DNA from: Acidobacteriaceae bacterium
Lineage (GTDB): Bacteria; Acidobacteriota; Terriglobia; Terriglobales; Acidobacteriaceae
Assembly: GCA_003168355.1 (NCBI GenBank)
Contig: PMSQ01000071.1
Span: 18,544 to 82,543 of the forward strand
Direction: 5' to 3'
DNA length: 64,000 nt
Made by a program: the position numbers and the translations under genes. The notes beneath the pieces are model-generated. The model made no database searches. It saw only the letters and a program-made list of their open reading frames with translations, and was not told the DNA's origin. Shown in pieces: positions 20,301 through 28,755 of this stretch (within the stretch, counting starts at the first letter, position 1; each line of letters opens with the position of its first letter).

Positions 20301-23300
20301 ATACGTAAAGGGCTCGCTTGCCGATTCCGCCGATTCGCCCGCCGAACTCCGTCTGCTTGCACTCGCACGCCGCCCGAAGTTCCGCGACCTCGTAGATCAA
20401 AGCACGGCCGCGATCGTGGCGCCATCTGATTCCTCCATGCGCGCGATCTATCTTCGCGTCAAGGTGATGGAAGCTCAGAACCGCAAACCGGAAATGGAGA
20501 CATTGCTCGACGCAATTGTGAACAGCACAACTTCCCTCGAGCAGGCGGAAGACCTGGAAAACCTGGCGCAGCAGAAATCGCTCGAAGCTGTTCGCCAGCA
20601 CGCGCTCGAAAAACAGGCCGTACTCACCACCGACCCGGTCGCCCGCCTCCAACTTCGCTATGCGCTGATTCGCCTGTATGAAGGCCGCAAGGATCTCGTG
20701 TCGGCGCAGAAGAACGTCGAAGCGCTCTACCGTGAGAATCCCAAGATTCTTGGAGTTGTTCGCTCCACTGTCGATTTCTACTGGCGCACCAGGAACTACC
20801 CTCAGGCGATTTCAGTTCTGCTGCAGGCTGCCAAAGACGCCGATCCCGAACTGCGCGCTCCGTTCACCTATGAGGCCGCTCGCAAATCGACCGAAGCGAA
20901 GCAATACCAGCAAGCGCGCGATCTTCTCACGCAGCTGTTGAAAGATTCTCCTTACAACGGCGAATACTTCGCAGCCATGGCAGACACCTACGCGCAAGCG
21001 AGCGATGACCAGGGTTTGAAGCAGTTCTACACGGAGAAGATCGCGCTGCTTCGAAGCTCATCGCTTCCGGCGGATACGCGCAAGGCCCAGATTGCTACTT
21101 TACGGCGTGGTCTGATTCCCGCGCTCACTCGCATGAAGGACTACCCGGGCGCGATTGATCAGTACATCGAACTCATCAATAATTTTCCAGAAGACGACGC
21201 GCTCGTTGCCGAGGCGTCGTTGTACGCACTGCGTTTTCAGCGCCAGCAACAACTCGTCGACTTTTACGCTAAGACGGTTGTTCAGTCACCGCGCGACTAC
21301 CGCTGGTCCATGGTGCTGGCTCGGATTCAGACCAATCTCGAGAACTACCCGGCCGCGATCGAGACCTACGCCAAGGCCATCACCGTTCGCCCCGATCGTG
21401 TCGACCTCTACACCGCTCGTGCTGGCCTCGAAGAACGGTTGATGCGTTTCGATGATGCCGTCTCCGACTACGAACACATCTATCAGCTTGCGTACAAAGA
21501 TCCGCAGTGGATGGAGAAAATCGCCACCGCGCGAGCGCGCCAAGGCAAGAAAAGTGAAACCGTCACCGCCCTCAAAACTGCACTGATCGATGGCCGGCCA
21601 GAAATTGCCTCCAACTATTTCGAGGTCGCGCGCCGTTTGGAATCCTGGGGAATGCTTGCGGAAGCCCGTACCTTCGCAGAACTCGGAATCAAAACTGCCG
21701 GACCTGACCTACTGGCTGCCACGGAGAATCATTCTGGAGCGAAAACCTACGTTCGCATCATGACTCGACTCCGCCAGCAGGAGCAGGCATACGCCGTGCT
21801 GCAGAGTGCCGTCGCGGACGCGTCCTTGAACCTCCCCGTTCTCAAGGAACAAGTCGCAACCCGCGGAATCGCCGCCGTCACGGATGCCCAGTGGCGCGAG
21901 AGAGCGCGCCGTATCCGCATCGAGACTGCTCGCAATGGCATGGCCGCCGTTCTCGCGGAAATGGGAAACAGCGTCAACTCATACTTCATACCCGAGGAGA
22001 GGCTCACGTTCGCCCACTTTGCAGAATCGAAAAGGATCGGCATGAACGTTGCCGATGTCGAAAAGTTCGCCATCCCTCTCGCCCAAAGCGCAGCTCTCGC
22101 CGACCAGGAATCTCGATGGCGTTTTGAAGTGATGATGCAAGTTCCAAATGACTACCCCAATCTCTACAGCCGAATGCCGGTCTTCGCCGACCTGCAGCGT
22201 CGGCGGGGACGCTTTGCCGAACTGGGCTCGCAGTTGGAGCAGTTCGCGGCAGCGCTGCCACCAGCCAATCGCCATGCTCCGTTGCGTGAAGCCGCCGACG
22301 CTTACCGTTCCGCGGGCGACCAACAAAACGAGTTGTGGCTGCTCTCCAACATTTTTGCCTACAACCTAGACAACTCCCACCAACAGCGTCTCTTCCAGTT
22401 GCTCCTGGCACAGCGGCCGCAGGATCTCGTCGCGATCGCCGCAGCCTGGAATTCCGCAGGCGAAAATGCCGCCGACTACATTGTGGCGAACGGTGGATCC
22501 GCCCTCGCCCGCACTGCGGTTGTAGCGCGCGGACAACATCGCCCGCCGGTCTGGAGCAAGTCATACCTCGGGCTCGTTGGACTGTACTACTCCGATCCGG
22601 CCGCGGAGGTAAACGACGCTTTCCTCGGCGCCCTTGGCGACAACACCATCGCAGAACGCCTCGCCAGGCCTGTTGACCGTGCGCAGCAACTAGCCGGCAA
22701 CACCTGGTTCTACTACGGATCTCGCTACGGTGAGTACCTGGGGGCAACCAAACAAGGCAGCCCCGAAGACTTTCTGTCCGCGATTCTGGAGCAGAGTCCG
22801 GCGTCGTTCTCGGGATATTTGACCTTGGCCGACTACTACGCCGGCTCCGGCGACACCGAACGCGCCATTGCGGATTACGACCACACGCTCGAACTTTCCC
22901 CCAACCTGCCCGATGTTTATGACAGTCTCGCCCTCGCCTATTACAAGCGCGGCGATCGCGCTGCTGCTCTCGCCGAGTGGAAGCAGTCATTCGCGGCACT
23001 CTCGAAGCAGCTCAACAGTTCGCATCTCCCGGAGAGTTTCTGGAAGGATTTCGGGCACGCTTGCGATCAGCTCCGCGCCCGGCATCTTTACTTAGAGCTC
23101 AAGCCCGATACCGACGCCATCATTCGAGCCTACCTGCGCCACAATGGCAACTACCGCTCGAACGCTGTGTTGCAGCCCGCTTACGCCGCCGTCGGTGACC
23201 CCGCGTCCGCTACAGCGTGGCTCCTGGATGTTGTCTCCGTAGCGCAAGATCCCGCTCAGATTTTGGCCGATCTCGTGGACGTTCCCTGGATTCCACGCCT

Positions 23301-24777
23301 GCAACGCGCGCCGATTTATCAGCGCATTCTCCAGTCCAAACGGGATGCGCTTGTTAGTCTTCTTGGCCTTGAGCGTGACAGCGCCCAGCAGGCTCTCGGT
23401 TCCTGGCAAGTGCGCTGGATCAGGTACCTCATGCTCACCAAACAATATGTGCCAGCGGCCGATGCCATCGCAGCTGTATCCAGAGAGACTCGCGAGGCGG
23501 AGTCCGCCAGTCTCGTTCCACTCGACCTGCAGGTAGCGGCGCAGCTGGGAAATTTGGACTCTAAAATCGCCGGGTATCGCGCCGCGCCCCAGAACATTCC
23601 CGATTCAAATCTGCTTCGAACCGCGGCACGCCAGTTGTTCGAAGCCGGAGACAAGCAGTCTGCGCGCAAAATTCTCGAATTCGTATTTGCTCGTGAGATC
23701 GATGAGCACCAACTCAATGCCGCCAACTTCATGGGTCTGGCCGAGATTCGCCTGGCTTCGGGAGATACTGCCGGCGCCCTCGATCTCCTTCGCCGATTGG
23801 TTGTGGTCGTGGGAAATCCGTTCGAGAACCTCGATCCGGCCGCAGCGTTGCTGGAGAAAACCGGCCACAACGCCGAAGCCATCGAGTTTCTCGATCAGCT
23901 CGTCAAGTCGGAGCCCTGGGACGCTTCTTACCGTTTGCGTCTAGCCGAGGCTAGAGCAGGCGCAGGGCAGAACCTCGCTGCGTCTCAGGAAGCTCTAGTC
24001 TCGCTCGCTTCTGGGTTGGAAGTTCCGTATGACCTCCGTACCAGGGCAGCCTTCGCTCTCGTAGGCCGTTCACACCCCGATCTTGGGAGCGGCGAACTGA
24101 ACCTGCTCGCCGGAAGCCCAACTGCCATTTCTCAAATCGCCGCTGACAAATTCTACTTCTACGAAACCCGCATCAAGGCCGCACAGAACGTAGCCGATGC
24201 TCAGGCGAAGCTCGAACTGCTAAGCCACTGCATCATCGATTTTCCGCGGCGTGATGAAGCCCGTGTTCCGCTGTTCCACGCTGCGGCGAATCTGCGCTCT
24301 GATGAATATGCTCTCGGTGTTCTGGAACCGCAGCTGCACACACAATTCCTCGTCACCAATGCTCCCCCTTCGGCCAACTACGAAGAAGAACGGATCATCA
24401 CTTCAGACAACGACGAAGAAGATGAAAGCGAGCCGACTAACATCCCGATTACGCCGTCGCCCAAAATCTCCCGCGCCCAACAAGCGCAATTGGCGCAGAT
24501 GATCGGCGAAATGATGATGCGGCTAAATCGGCTGTCCGACGCTGTCTCGTATTTCGAAGTGGCACGTAGCCTGGAGCTTTCGCCAGAGTTGCGACGGGAA
24601 AACAAAAAAAAGATTGCAGATCTTAAGGCCGCACTGCGAATGCAGCAACAGAATGCCGCCCGCCAGCCGCTGCTGCACGAAGCGATGGAACAGGATCGCA
24701 TCGTTCGGCCGCGCTTGGTAGCCCGAACCGCTCCTGGGCCTAAGACGGGAACTCCGACAGGAGGCGTGAAACCATGA
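17374..24777 (+). CDS. Giant exported tetratricopeptide-repeat protein
   Basis: This protein of about 2467 residues consists almost entirely of helical TPR-like repeats, with recurring patterns such as Y-x-x-LA-x-YY-x-xG and A-x-x-x-Y-x-R-A. I chose the ATG at 17374 because it starts a good signal peptide (a hydrophobic run followed by small residues); the frame is open upstream to 17293, overlapping the vWA gene. Two acidic low-complexity inserts interrupt the repeats, near 19055-19095 and 24375-24435. No catalytic motif is visible. Such a superhelix would act as a very long scaffold in the periplasm or at the outer membrane. It lies between the vWA gene and an exported unknown, which overlaps its stop. 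Confidence 0.88.
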   Translation: MRLLAMAVFAVAIGSTVAALGELPSWIRNIEGSSVLEAVFFRVMSLPGGAVPFRRPPRETRPALSDLIKNQPRNADLYSLRALEDEQQLDFTAAESDWKSYVENSSDKIEAQVALADFYHRRLRPADEIKTLSLVAAAAPIPAEKLTQPTQQRSWQAFERIFSVVQAQGLAKDASVAQYRAWIARYPQEQSLYVHFLHFLVAQKEFAAAGQLIANYHKQFPNDQVFPVKAKAMVEYRHGSAREGLAVYEQEFQPLWDPDLVKSYFDLLRETRNLRKFLDQARAALASNPVDLNATARIFYYYQQQGKIEVSEQAIAGFRLHKDAGKSPWTSQELYICARLLEDIHAYPEAARYYFALYNSKGLPDAQEQAIAGLTNLLLTAPETPIRFGSGELSMYRDIATMDQGPGYLNGILSLILNTTEPASHYAAEEQRAVPYFHRSRAAELLALLDAKFPHSSRRPELHASLLEFYSATAESDAVIQGGRDFLTEFPNAPQRTAVALLMADAYSRKDDAPSEFAIYDSVLQELASQAQNLPLGSIAEGMNSSYNYARPAINAGMHTDAEEEGGGEEEPESGWPRASVGLRRSPGGAFQINSTASPAVQPGARSSEYARILERYLARLVQMKQIPQALAVLRREIDRNPDDPGLYERLAVFLEQNQLGAEQEEVYRRAISRFPDPSWYDKLARFYLRQRRNSDFEQLTRDAVKTFSGSDLERYFYSVNGGGPVLYLRLNQYANQRFPHNPVFVRNLLAAYRTPATSDPVAWEALLRQHWFEEANLRAEFFEFLSRTGRLEVELSALRQSAPDAASWESNPAAADFLANANLWRSHFEESAPILRSLAAQYPVNFEIARTASSVYRSLAYFEPADTAVAVHIEDNLLQANPGDTQILARIGDIYADHDQFTQAAPYWERIPRVSPGQAGGYLDAATIYWDYYDFDNALRLLHEGRDRLADPNLYSYEAGAIYENKRDYPHAIEEYVKGSLADSADSPAELRLLALARRPKFRDLVDQSTAAIVAPSDSSMRAIYLRVKVMEAQNRKPEMETLLDAIVNSTTSLEQAEDLENLAQQKSLEAVRQHALEKQAVLTTDPVARLQLRYALIRLYEGRKDLVSAQKNVEALYRENPKILGVVRSTVDFYWRTRNYPQAISVLLQAAKDADPELRAPFTYEAARKSTEAKQYQQARDLLTQLLKDSPYNGEYFAAMADTYAQASDDQGLKQFYTEKIALLRSSSLPADTRKAQIATLRRGLIPALTRMKDYPGAIDQYIELINNFPEDDALVAEASLYALRFQRQQQLVDFYAKTVVQSPRDYRWSMVLARIQTNLENYPAAIETYAKAITVRPDRVDLYTARAGLEERLMRFDDAVSDYEHIYQLAYKDPQWMEKIATARARQGKKSETVTALKTALIDGRPEIASNYFEVARRLESWGMLAEARTFAELGIKTAGPDLLAATENHSGAKTYVRIMTRLRQQEQAYAVLQSAVADASLNLPVLKEQVATRGIAAVTDAQWRERARRIRIETARNGMAAVLAEMGNSVNSYFIPEERLTFAHFAESKRIGMNVADVEKFAIPLAQSAALADQESRWRFEVMMQVPNDYPNLYSRMPVFADLQRRRGRFAELGSQLEQFAAALPPANRHAPLREAADAYRSAGDQQNELWLLSNIFAYNLDNSHQQRLFQLLLAQRPQDLVAIAAAWNSAGENAADYIVANGGSALARTAVVARGQHRPPVWSKSYLGLVGLYYSDPAAEVNDAFLGALGDNTIAERLARPVDRAQQLAGNTWFYYGSRYGEYLGATKQGSPEDFLSAILEQSPASFSGYLTLADYYAGSGDTERAIADYDHTLELSPNLPDVYDSLALAYYKRGDRAAALAEWKQSFAALSKQLNSSHLPESFWKDFGHACDQLRARHLYLELKPDTDAIIRAYLRHNGNYRSNAVLQPAYAAVGDPASATAWLLDVVSVAQDPAQILADLVDVPWIPRLQRAPIYQRILQSKRDALVSLLGLERDSAQQALGSWQVRWIRYLMLTKQYVPAADAIAAVSRETREAESASLVPLDLQVAAQLGNLDSKIAGYRAAPQNIPDSNLLRTAARQLFEAGDKQSARKILEFVFAREIDEHQLNAANFMGLAEIRLASGDTAGALDLLRRLVVVVGNPFENLDPAAALLEKTGHNAEAIEFLDQLVKSEPWDASYRLRLAEARAGAGQNLAASQEALVSLASGLEVPYDLRTRAAFALVGRSHPDLGSGELNLLAGSPTAISQIAADKFYFYETRIKAAQNVADAQAKLELLSHCIIDFPRRDEARVPLFHAAANLRSDEYALGVLEPQLHTQFLVTNAPPSANYEEERIITSDNDEEDESEPTNIPITPSPKISRAQQAQLAQMIGEMMMRLNRLSDAVSYFEVARSLELSPELRRENKKKIADLKAALRMQQQNAARQPLLHEAMEQDRIVRPRLVARTAPGPKTGTPTGGVKP

Positions 24778-26480
24778 AACGAATTGCGATCTTCCTCATT
24801 ATCGCCGCCCTCGGTGCAGGCATTGGCCGAGGTGCGTATTCTGCAGCCAACTCGACCGGGCAGGCACCGCTCTCGACGTACGTCCCGGCCGGCCCGCTGC
24901 TTTACCTGGAGGCCAAAGATTTTTCCGCATTACTCGCGAACTGGAACTCTTCGCCGCAGAAGAAGCAATGGCATGAGAGCGCTAACTTCGAAGTCTTTTT
25001 CCGCTCGCGTCTTTTTCTGCGTCTCAAAGGCGCGGGCAGTCAGTTCTCCGCCGCAGCCGGGTTTCCCCCCGACATGAACTTTCTTTCCCAGATTGCCGGA
25101 ACGCGCAGCGCGCTTGCTCTGTATGACATCGGCAACCTGCAATTTCTCTACATCACTTATCTGCCATCCGCCAAATCCGTGCAGACAACGCTCTGGCAAA
25201 CTCGCGCCAAGTTCGAGCCGCGCAGTGCCGGCGGCGTGAACTTCTACCTGCGACGGGACCCCGAGTCGCAAAAAGAAGTCGCCTTCGCGGTTTCCGGTGA
25301 CTACTTACTGCTTGCGACCCGCGAAGATCTTCTCGCGGGCGCGCTGCAATTGATGTCCGGCAGCCTGAATCGCACGGTCGAAAGCGAACCATGGTGGACG
25401 CAATCGGTTGCCTCTGCCGGAGAAGCCGGCGATTTGCGGATGGTTCTCGACCTCGCGAAGATTGTTCCCAGCCCGTACTTCCGCACTTATTGGGTGCAAC
25501 AAAATATCACGGACCTGACGCAATATTCCGCGGAGGTTTCTGATTTGTTTCGTTCCAATAAACAATACCGCGAAGAGCGCGTTTTGATACGGAAGGCCGC
25601 ACCGTCCGCAGCAGCGGCGGCGGACGGACTCGAAGCAGCCGCCGACCTTGTTCGCCTCGTTCCCGAGAGCGCGGGCATCTACGAAGCCAAGGCTTACGCC
25701 TCGGCCGATTCCTGCTTCGACCTGCTCGAGACCAAGCTGCTCGCGCCACATCTAGGGCCCGCCCCTCCCTCGCAGATCGCCCCGCAGGTGCAACTCACCT
25801 CAGGCGAAATGGGCGCAGGCTCTGACCTTGAGACCCGCATCGATCAGTCGCCTGCGCAGCACCCCATTCCACAAAACACATCCGCGTTGAAGAAACTCCT
25901 CGACAAAACTCAGCTCCTCGCGTCGCTTCAGGTGCAATCCACCGAGCGCGACAAGGCGGGCGTCTTCGTAAGAATTAATTCCGCGACCGTTCTATCGGCA
26001 GCCGCCGACTGGAACGAGGCAAGCGTCCAATCCGTTCTCGCTGACTTTGTCCGTTCCGGTCTCACTGCCAGCCAGTTCGGTGTGGCTTGGCAGCAGAAAT
26101 CCGGCTATCAGGAATTCGACGGCCTCTGGCCGCTCGTGGTCTCCGTCCACGGCAAGTATCTGCTGGTCTCTGATGATCCAAACTTAATGACGGCAATGTT
26201 GTCCAACTTCAACCGGAAATCCGATGCGCAGCCCGCGGCCTTTATTGCCGGCTTCAATCACTCCGCTGAGCGCGCTAACTTCGCGCGTTTCTCCGGTGTG
26301 GTTGACCGGCCGAACTTGGCGCAGTTCAACGTTCCCGGCATGCAGCAGCAACCGCAATTCTTTTCCGAGAACATGGCGAGCTTGAGTTCGACTCTCGCCG
26401 CCGTCGGCACAGCGCGCATCACGGTTCGCACTGACGGCGCTAAAGTCCTGCAAACGGTTACCTACGAATGGTCGCAATAA
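24774..26480 (+). CDS. Exported protein of unknown function in the envelope operon
   Basis: This 568-residue protein has an N-terminal signal peptide (hydrophobic residues 4-24) and then a mixed alpha/beta region. It starts with a YVPAGPLLYLEAKDF segment, and a similar strand pattern returns later in FAVSGDYLLLATRED and VVSVHGKYLLVSDDP. This repeat-like design recalls DUF3352-type exported proteins; that is a resemblance, not an identification. No enzymatic motif is visible. Its ATG overlaps the TPR stop (ATGA), and its own end overlaps the transpeptidase gene by 13 bases, so it is part of the same coupled unit. Confidence 0.75.
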   Translation: MKRIAIFLIIAALGAGIGRGAYSAANSTGQAPLSTYVPAGPLLYLEAKDFSALLANWNSSPQKKQWHESANFEVFFRSRLFLRLKGAGSQFSAAAGFPPDMNFLSQIAGTRSALALYDIGNLQFLYITYLPSAKSVQTTLWQTRAKFEPRSAGGVNFYLRRDPESQKEVAFAVSGDYLLLATREDLLAGALQLMSGSLNRTVESEPWWTQSVASAGEAGDLRMVLDLAKIVPSPYFRTYWVQQNITDLTQYSAEVSDLFRSNKQYREERVLIRKAAPSAAAAADGLEAAADLVRLVPESAGIYEAKAYASADSCFDLLETKLLAPHLGPAPPSQIAPQVQLTSGEMGAGSDLETRIDQSPAQHPIPQNTSALKKLLDKTQLLASLQVQSTERDKAGVFVRINSATVLSAAADWNEASVQSVLADFVRSGLTASQFGVAWQQKSGYQEFDGLWPLVVSVHGKYLLVSDDPNLMTAMLSNFNRKSDAQPAAFIAGFNHSAERANFARFSGVVDRPNLAQFNVPGMQQQPQFFSENMASLSSTLAAVGTARITVRTDGAKVLQTVTYEWSQ

Positions 26481-27340
26481 AAAATCTCGCACTGCTGTTG
26501 ATTGCGAGCCTGCTGCCGCTGTCGCCTTTTGGCGGAGTCGGTGTCGACGTCAACGCTGCTCAGCACGCGAACTCCCCTCGCACCACGCTCTTTGCCCAGT
26601 CGGCCGGTCAGATGTTGAATCGGGATTTCCCCAGCGGCGATGTTTCGTTTCTGCTACTCGACGCTATCACGGGCAAAGTGCTCGCTTCACGCTGGGATAA
26701 TCCGGAGGCGCCGATTCCTCTCGGCTCACTGGTGAAGCCATTCACCGCGCTGGCCTATGGTGAGCATCACTCATTCCGCTACCCGGCGCACGTGTGCCAC
26801 GGAACGGCCACCGGTTGCTGGCTTCCGCGGGGCCATGGTGAAGTCGATCTCGCATCGGCGATCGCGTACTCCTGCAACTCTTATTTCCGGGTACTCACGG
26901 CGACAATGACCGCGGCTGACGTCTCGCCCACCGCCATCCGCTTTGGCCTCACGCCTCCGGGTCCGGAGACTGCGGGGCCTGCACTCGCCGGTCTCGGCAA
27001 TCGCTGGGTGATCTCGCCGCTGAGCATGGCGCGCGCCTATCTCGAGTTGGTGCGCCGCCGCGATCAGCCCGGCGTGAGCCAGATTTTCGCGGGCATGGAG
27101 CAGTCGGCGAAGGAAGGAACCGGTGCCGAAGTCGATCGCGCTATCCCATTCCCCGACGCTCTGGTAAAAACCGGCACGGCGCAGTGCACTCACGTCAAGC
27201 GCGCTCCCGGTGACGGTTTCACCATCGCCATGGCTCCGTCCGACAATCCCCAACTTCTGCTCATGGTTCGCGTGCATGGCGTTCCAGGGGCCAAGGCGGC
27301 AAAGATTGCCGGACAAATGTTGCGCCGTCTGCAGGAGTAA
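26468..27340 (+). CDS. Minimal penicillin-binding-type transpeptidase
   Basis: This 290-residue exported or anchored protein carries all three active-site motifs of penicillin-binding transpeptidases: SLVK with Ser87 and Lys90, SCN at 135-137 and KTG at 234-236. It lacks the N-terminal dimerisation domain of normal class B PBPs and is little more than a catalytic core behind a hydrophobic N-terminal segment (residues 5-20). The intact motifs suggest an active D,D-transpeptidase or carboxypeptidase, or a beta-lactam-binding relative, acting on peptidoglycan in the periplasm. It overlaps the preceding gene and is followed after 11 bases by a SpoIID-type gene. Confidence 0.82.
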   Translation: MVAIKNLALLLIASLLPLSPFGGVGVDVNAAQHANSPRTTLFAQSAGQMLNRDFPSGDVSFLLLDAITGKVLASRWDNPEAPIPLGSLVKPFTALAYGEHHSFRYPAHVCHGTATGCWLPRGHGEVDLASAIAYSCNSYFRVLTATMTAADVSPTAIRFGLTPPGPETAGPALAGLGNRWVISPLSMARAYLELVRRRDQPGVSQIFAGMEQSAKEGTGAEVDRAIPFPDALVKTGTAQCTHVKRAPGDGFTIAMAPSDNPQLLLMVRVHGVPGAKAAKIAGQMLRRLQE

Positions 27341-27351
27341 CTCGCCGCAGG

Positions 27352-28413
27352 ATGAAAATCACAATCGCATTCCTCGCGTTCATTCTGGCAAGTTCTCTGG
27401 CTACCGCACAGGACGTCCGCGTCGGTGTGTTCGGCCTGTTCCATCCCCGCCAGCTTGCAGTGAGCGCTCCCGCCGGTTCGGCTCTGGTCGTGCACATTGC
27501 GGGAAAGTCCCTGGTGCTCGAAGAAAGCTCAGGAGTGAACATCGCGGACATCCGCGTCGGGGGAGACAACGTTGTTGTGCGCGTTGGAACCCACATCTTC
27601 CGAGCGGCGAAAATCACGGTGACCAGCCGTAACGGAGGCCCGGCCGATTTCAATCTCGCCATCGCCGGCAAGATCACGCGGCACTATCGCGGCGCACTTG
27701 AAGTGAAACCAGATTCCCGATCTCTGTCGGCTGTGGCAACCATGGATCTGGAAACTGCCGTTGCCTCCGTTGTGGCTGCGGAAGGCGCGGTGGACACGCC
27801 GCCCGAAGCGTTGAAAGCATTGTCTGTCGCGGCTCGATCTTATTTCGTTGCCGGCAAAGGGCGCCACCGCGATTTCGATTTCTGCGATACCACCCACTGT
27901 CAGTTCCTCCGCGAAGCGCCTGCGAGCAACACGGTCGCGGCCCAGGCGGTCGCTGCCACGCGGGGATTGGTCATCGCTTATCAATCTCAACCCTTCGTCG
28001 CCATGTACACGCGCAGTTGCAGCGGGCGTACGCTCACTCCTGCCGAACTTGGCCTGCCTTCAGCCGCCTACCCTTACTATTCTGTCGATTGCAAATATTG
28101 CCGCCAGCACCCGTCGCGCTGGCAGAGCCGTCTCTCGACCGAGGATGCTGCCACCCTCCACAGCTCCAACGAGTCTTCGCGTCTGCGCCTCGACCGTCGA
28201 CTGGGCTGGAACGCCGTCCCAAGCAACACCTTCGTTGTCCAAAAAGAAGGTGAGCAGACCGTCCTGAGAGGAGTCGGCCAGGGACACGGCATAGGACTCT
28301 GCCAGGCTGGGGCCAGGGCGATGGCCGAAGAAGGCGCAGACTTCCGCGAAATCCTTGCTCACTATTACCCGAATACAGTTATCACCACACTCGGCGGCGC
28401 GCCTCTGCGCTGA
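27352..28413 (+). CDS. SpoIID/LytB-type peptidoglycan glycosidase
   Basis: This 353-residue protein has a cleavable signal peptide (residues 1-18, ending TAQ) and a SpoIID domain over roughly residues 110-345. In SpoIID the catalytic acid is a Glu just before the helix leading to the AARSY motif; here it is Glu144. The CDTTHC cluster (Cys178, His182, Cys183) matches the metal-binding part, and GQGHGIGLCQAGA is the family's C-terminal signature. SpoIID enzymes are lytic transglycosylases that cleave glycan strands lacking stem peptides. Next to a transpeptidase-type protein, it suggests the operon remodels peptidoglycan. It is the last gene of the unit. Confidence 0.87.
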   Translation: MKITIAFLAFILASSLATAQDVRVGVFGLFHPRQLAVSAPAGSALVVHIAGKSLVLEESSGVNIADIRVGGDNVVVRVGTHIFRAAKITVTSRNGGPADFNLAIAGKITRHYRGALEVKPDSRSLSAVATMDLETAVASVVAAEGAVDTPPEALKALSVAARSYFVAGKGRHRDFDFCDTTHCQFLREAPASNTVAAQAVAATRGLVIAYQSQPFVAMYTRSCSGRTLTPAELGLPSAAYPYYSVDCKYCRQHPSRWQSRLSTEDAATLHSSNESSRLRLDRRLGWNAVPSNTFVVQKEGEQTVLRGVGQGHGIGLCQAGARAMAEEGADFREILAHYYPNTVITTLGGAPLR

Positions 28414-28680
28414 TTGCCCAGTTTCCCGCCGCTGCTATGCTCGCGGTTGCGCCCGCAAAAAAGTGATAGAGCAAATTCAAATTGTTAATCTTGCCCCCTC
28501 AAAAGCGAATCCCTAAGAAACAGCTAAGTCGTGTCGCTGATCGCATTTGCCCGTTGTAGGTTGGAGGTAAGGCTCAGGTTGCAGCCGAACACCGTTGCGG
28601 AGTTTCTGATTTTTTACTGCCGTGACGATTAGGAAAGACAATTGACGGAGAGATGCCGACCGTCCTAACATGATGTTATT
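28414..28680 (+). other. Intergenic region before the his leader
   Basis: These 267 bases are visibly richer in A and T than the flanking genes. They contain the his promoter candidate near the right end. I see no gene or clear terminator for the SpoIID gene. Confidence 0.45.
28642..28671 (+). promoter_or_regulatory. Candidate promoter of the his operon
   Basis: TTGACG (28642-28647) is a near-perfect -35; TAACAT (28666-28671) is a moderate -10, 18 bases downstream. Transcription would start at about 28678-28680, immediately before the GTG of the leader peptide, so the leader peptide would be read from a leaderless or almost leaderless transcript. Confidence 0.5.
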
Positions 28681-28755
28681 GTGACCTTGCCGAACTACTA
28701 CCGTCACCATCATCATCACCACGCCATGAGCGTGTCGGCGGAGCACTTCGGATGA
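28681..28755 (+). CDS. hisL: Histidine operon leader peptide
   Basis: This 24-residue ORF starts with GTG and ends with TGA. Its codons 9-14 are six consecutive His codons (28705-28722), preceded by two Tyr codons and an Arg. That is the hallmark of a his attenuation leader: ribosome stalling here reports a shortage of charged tRNA-His. An in-frame stop at 28666-28668 limits the upstream end. No Shine-Dalgarno sequence is visible, which fits a leaderless start from the promoter just upstream. It lies directly ahead of a set of alternative hairpins and a terminator, then hisI. Confidence 0.85.
   Translation: MTLPNYYRHHHHHHAMSVSAEHFG

Noticed and set aside
22004-22999. 331-codon ORF opposite the TPR gene
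   Set aside because: It is Arg-rich, low-complexity and without domains, as expected of the antisense frame of a GC-rich repeat gene.
28468-28486. Hairpin GCGG/CCGC followed by an A-run, as a terminator for the SpoIID gene
   Set aside because: The stem is only four pairs and is followed by As, not Ts, on the coding strand. On the other strand no gene ends here.
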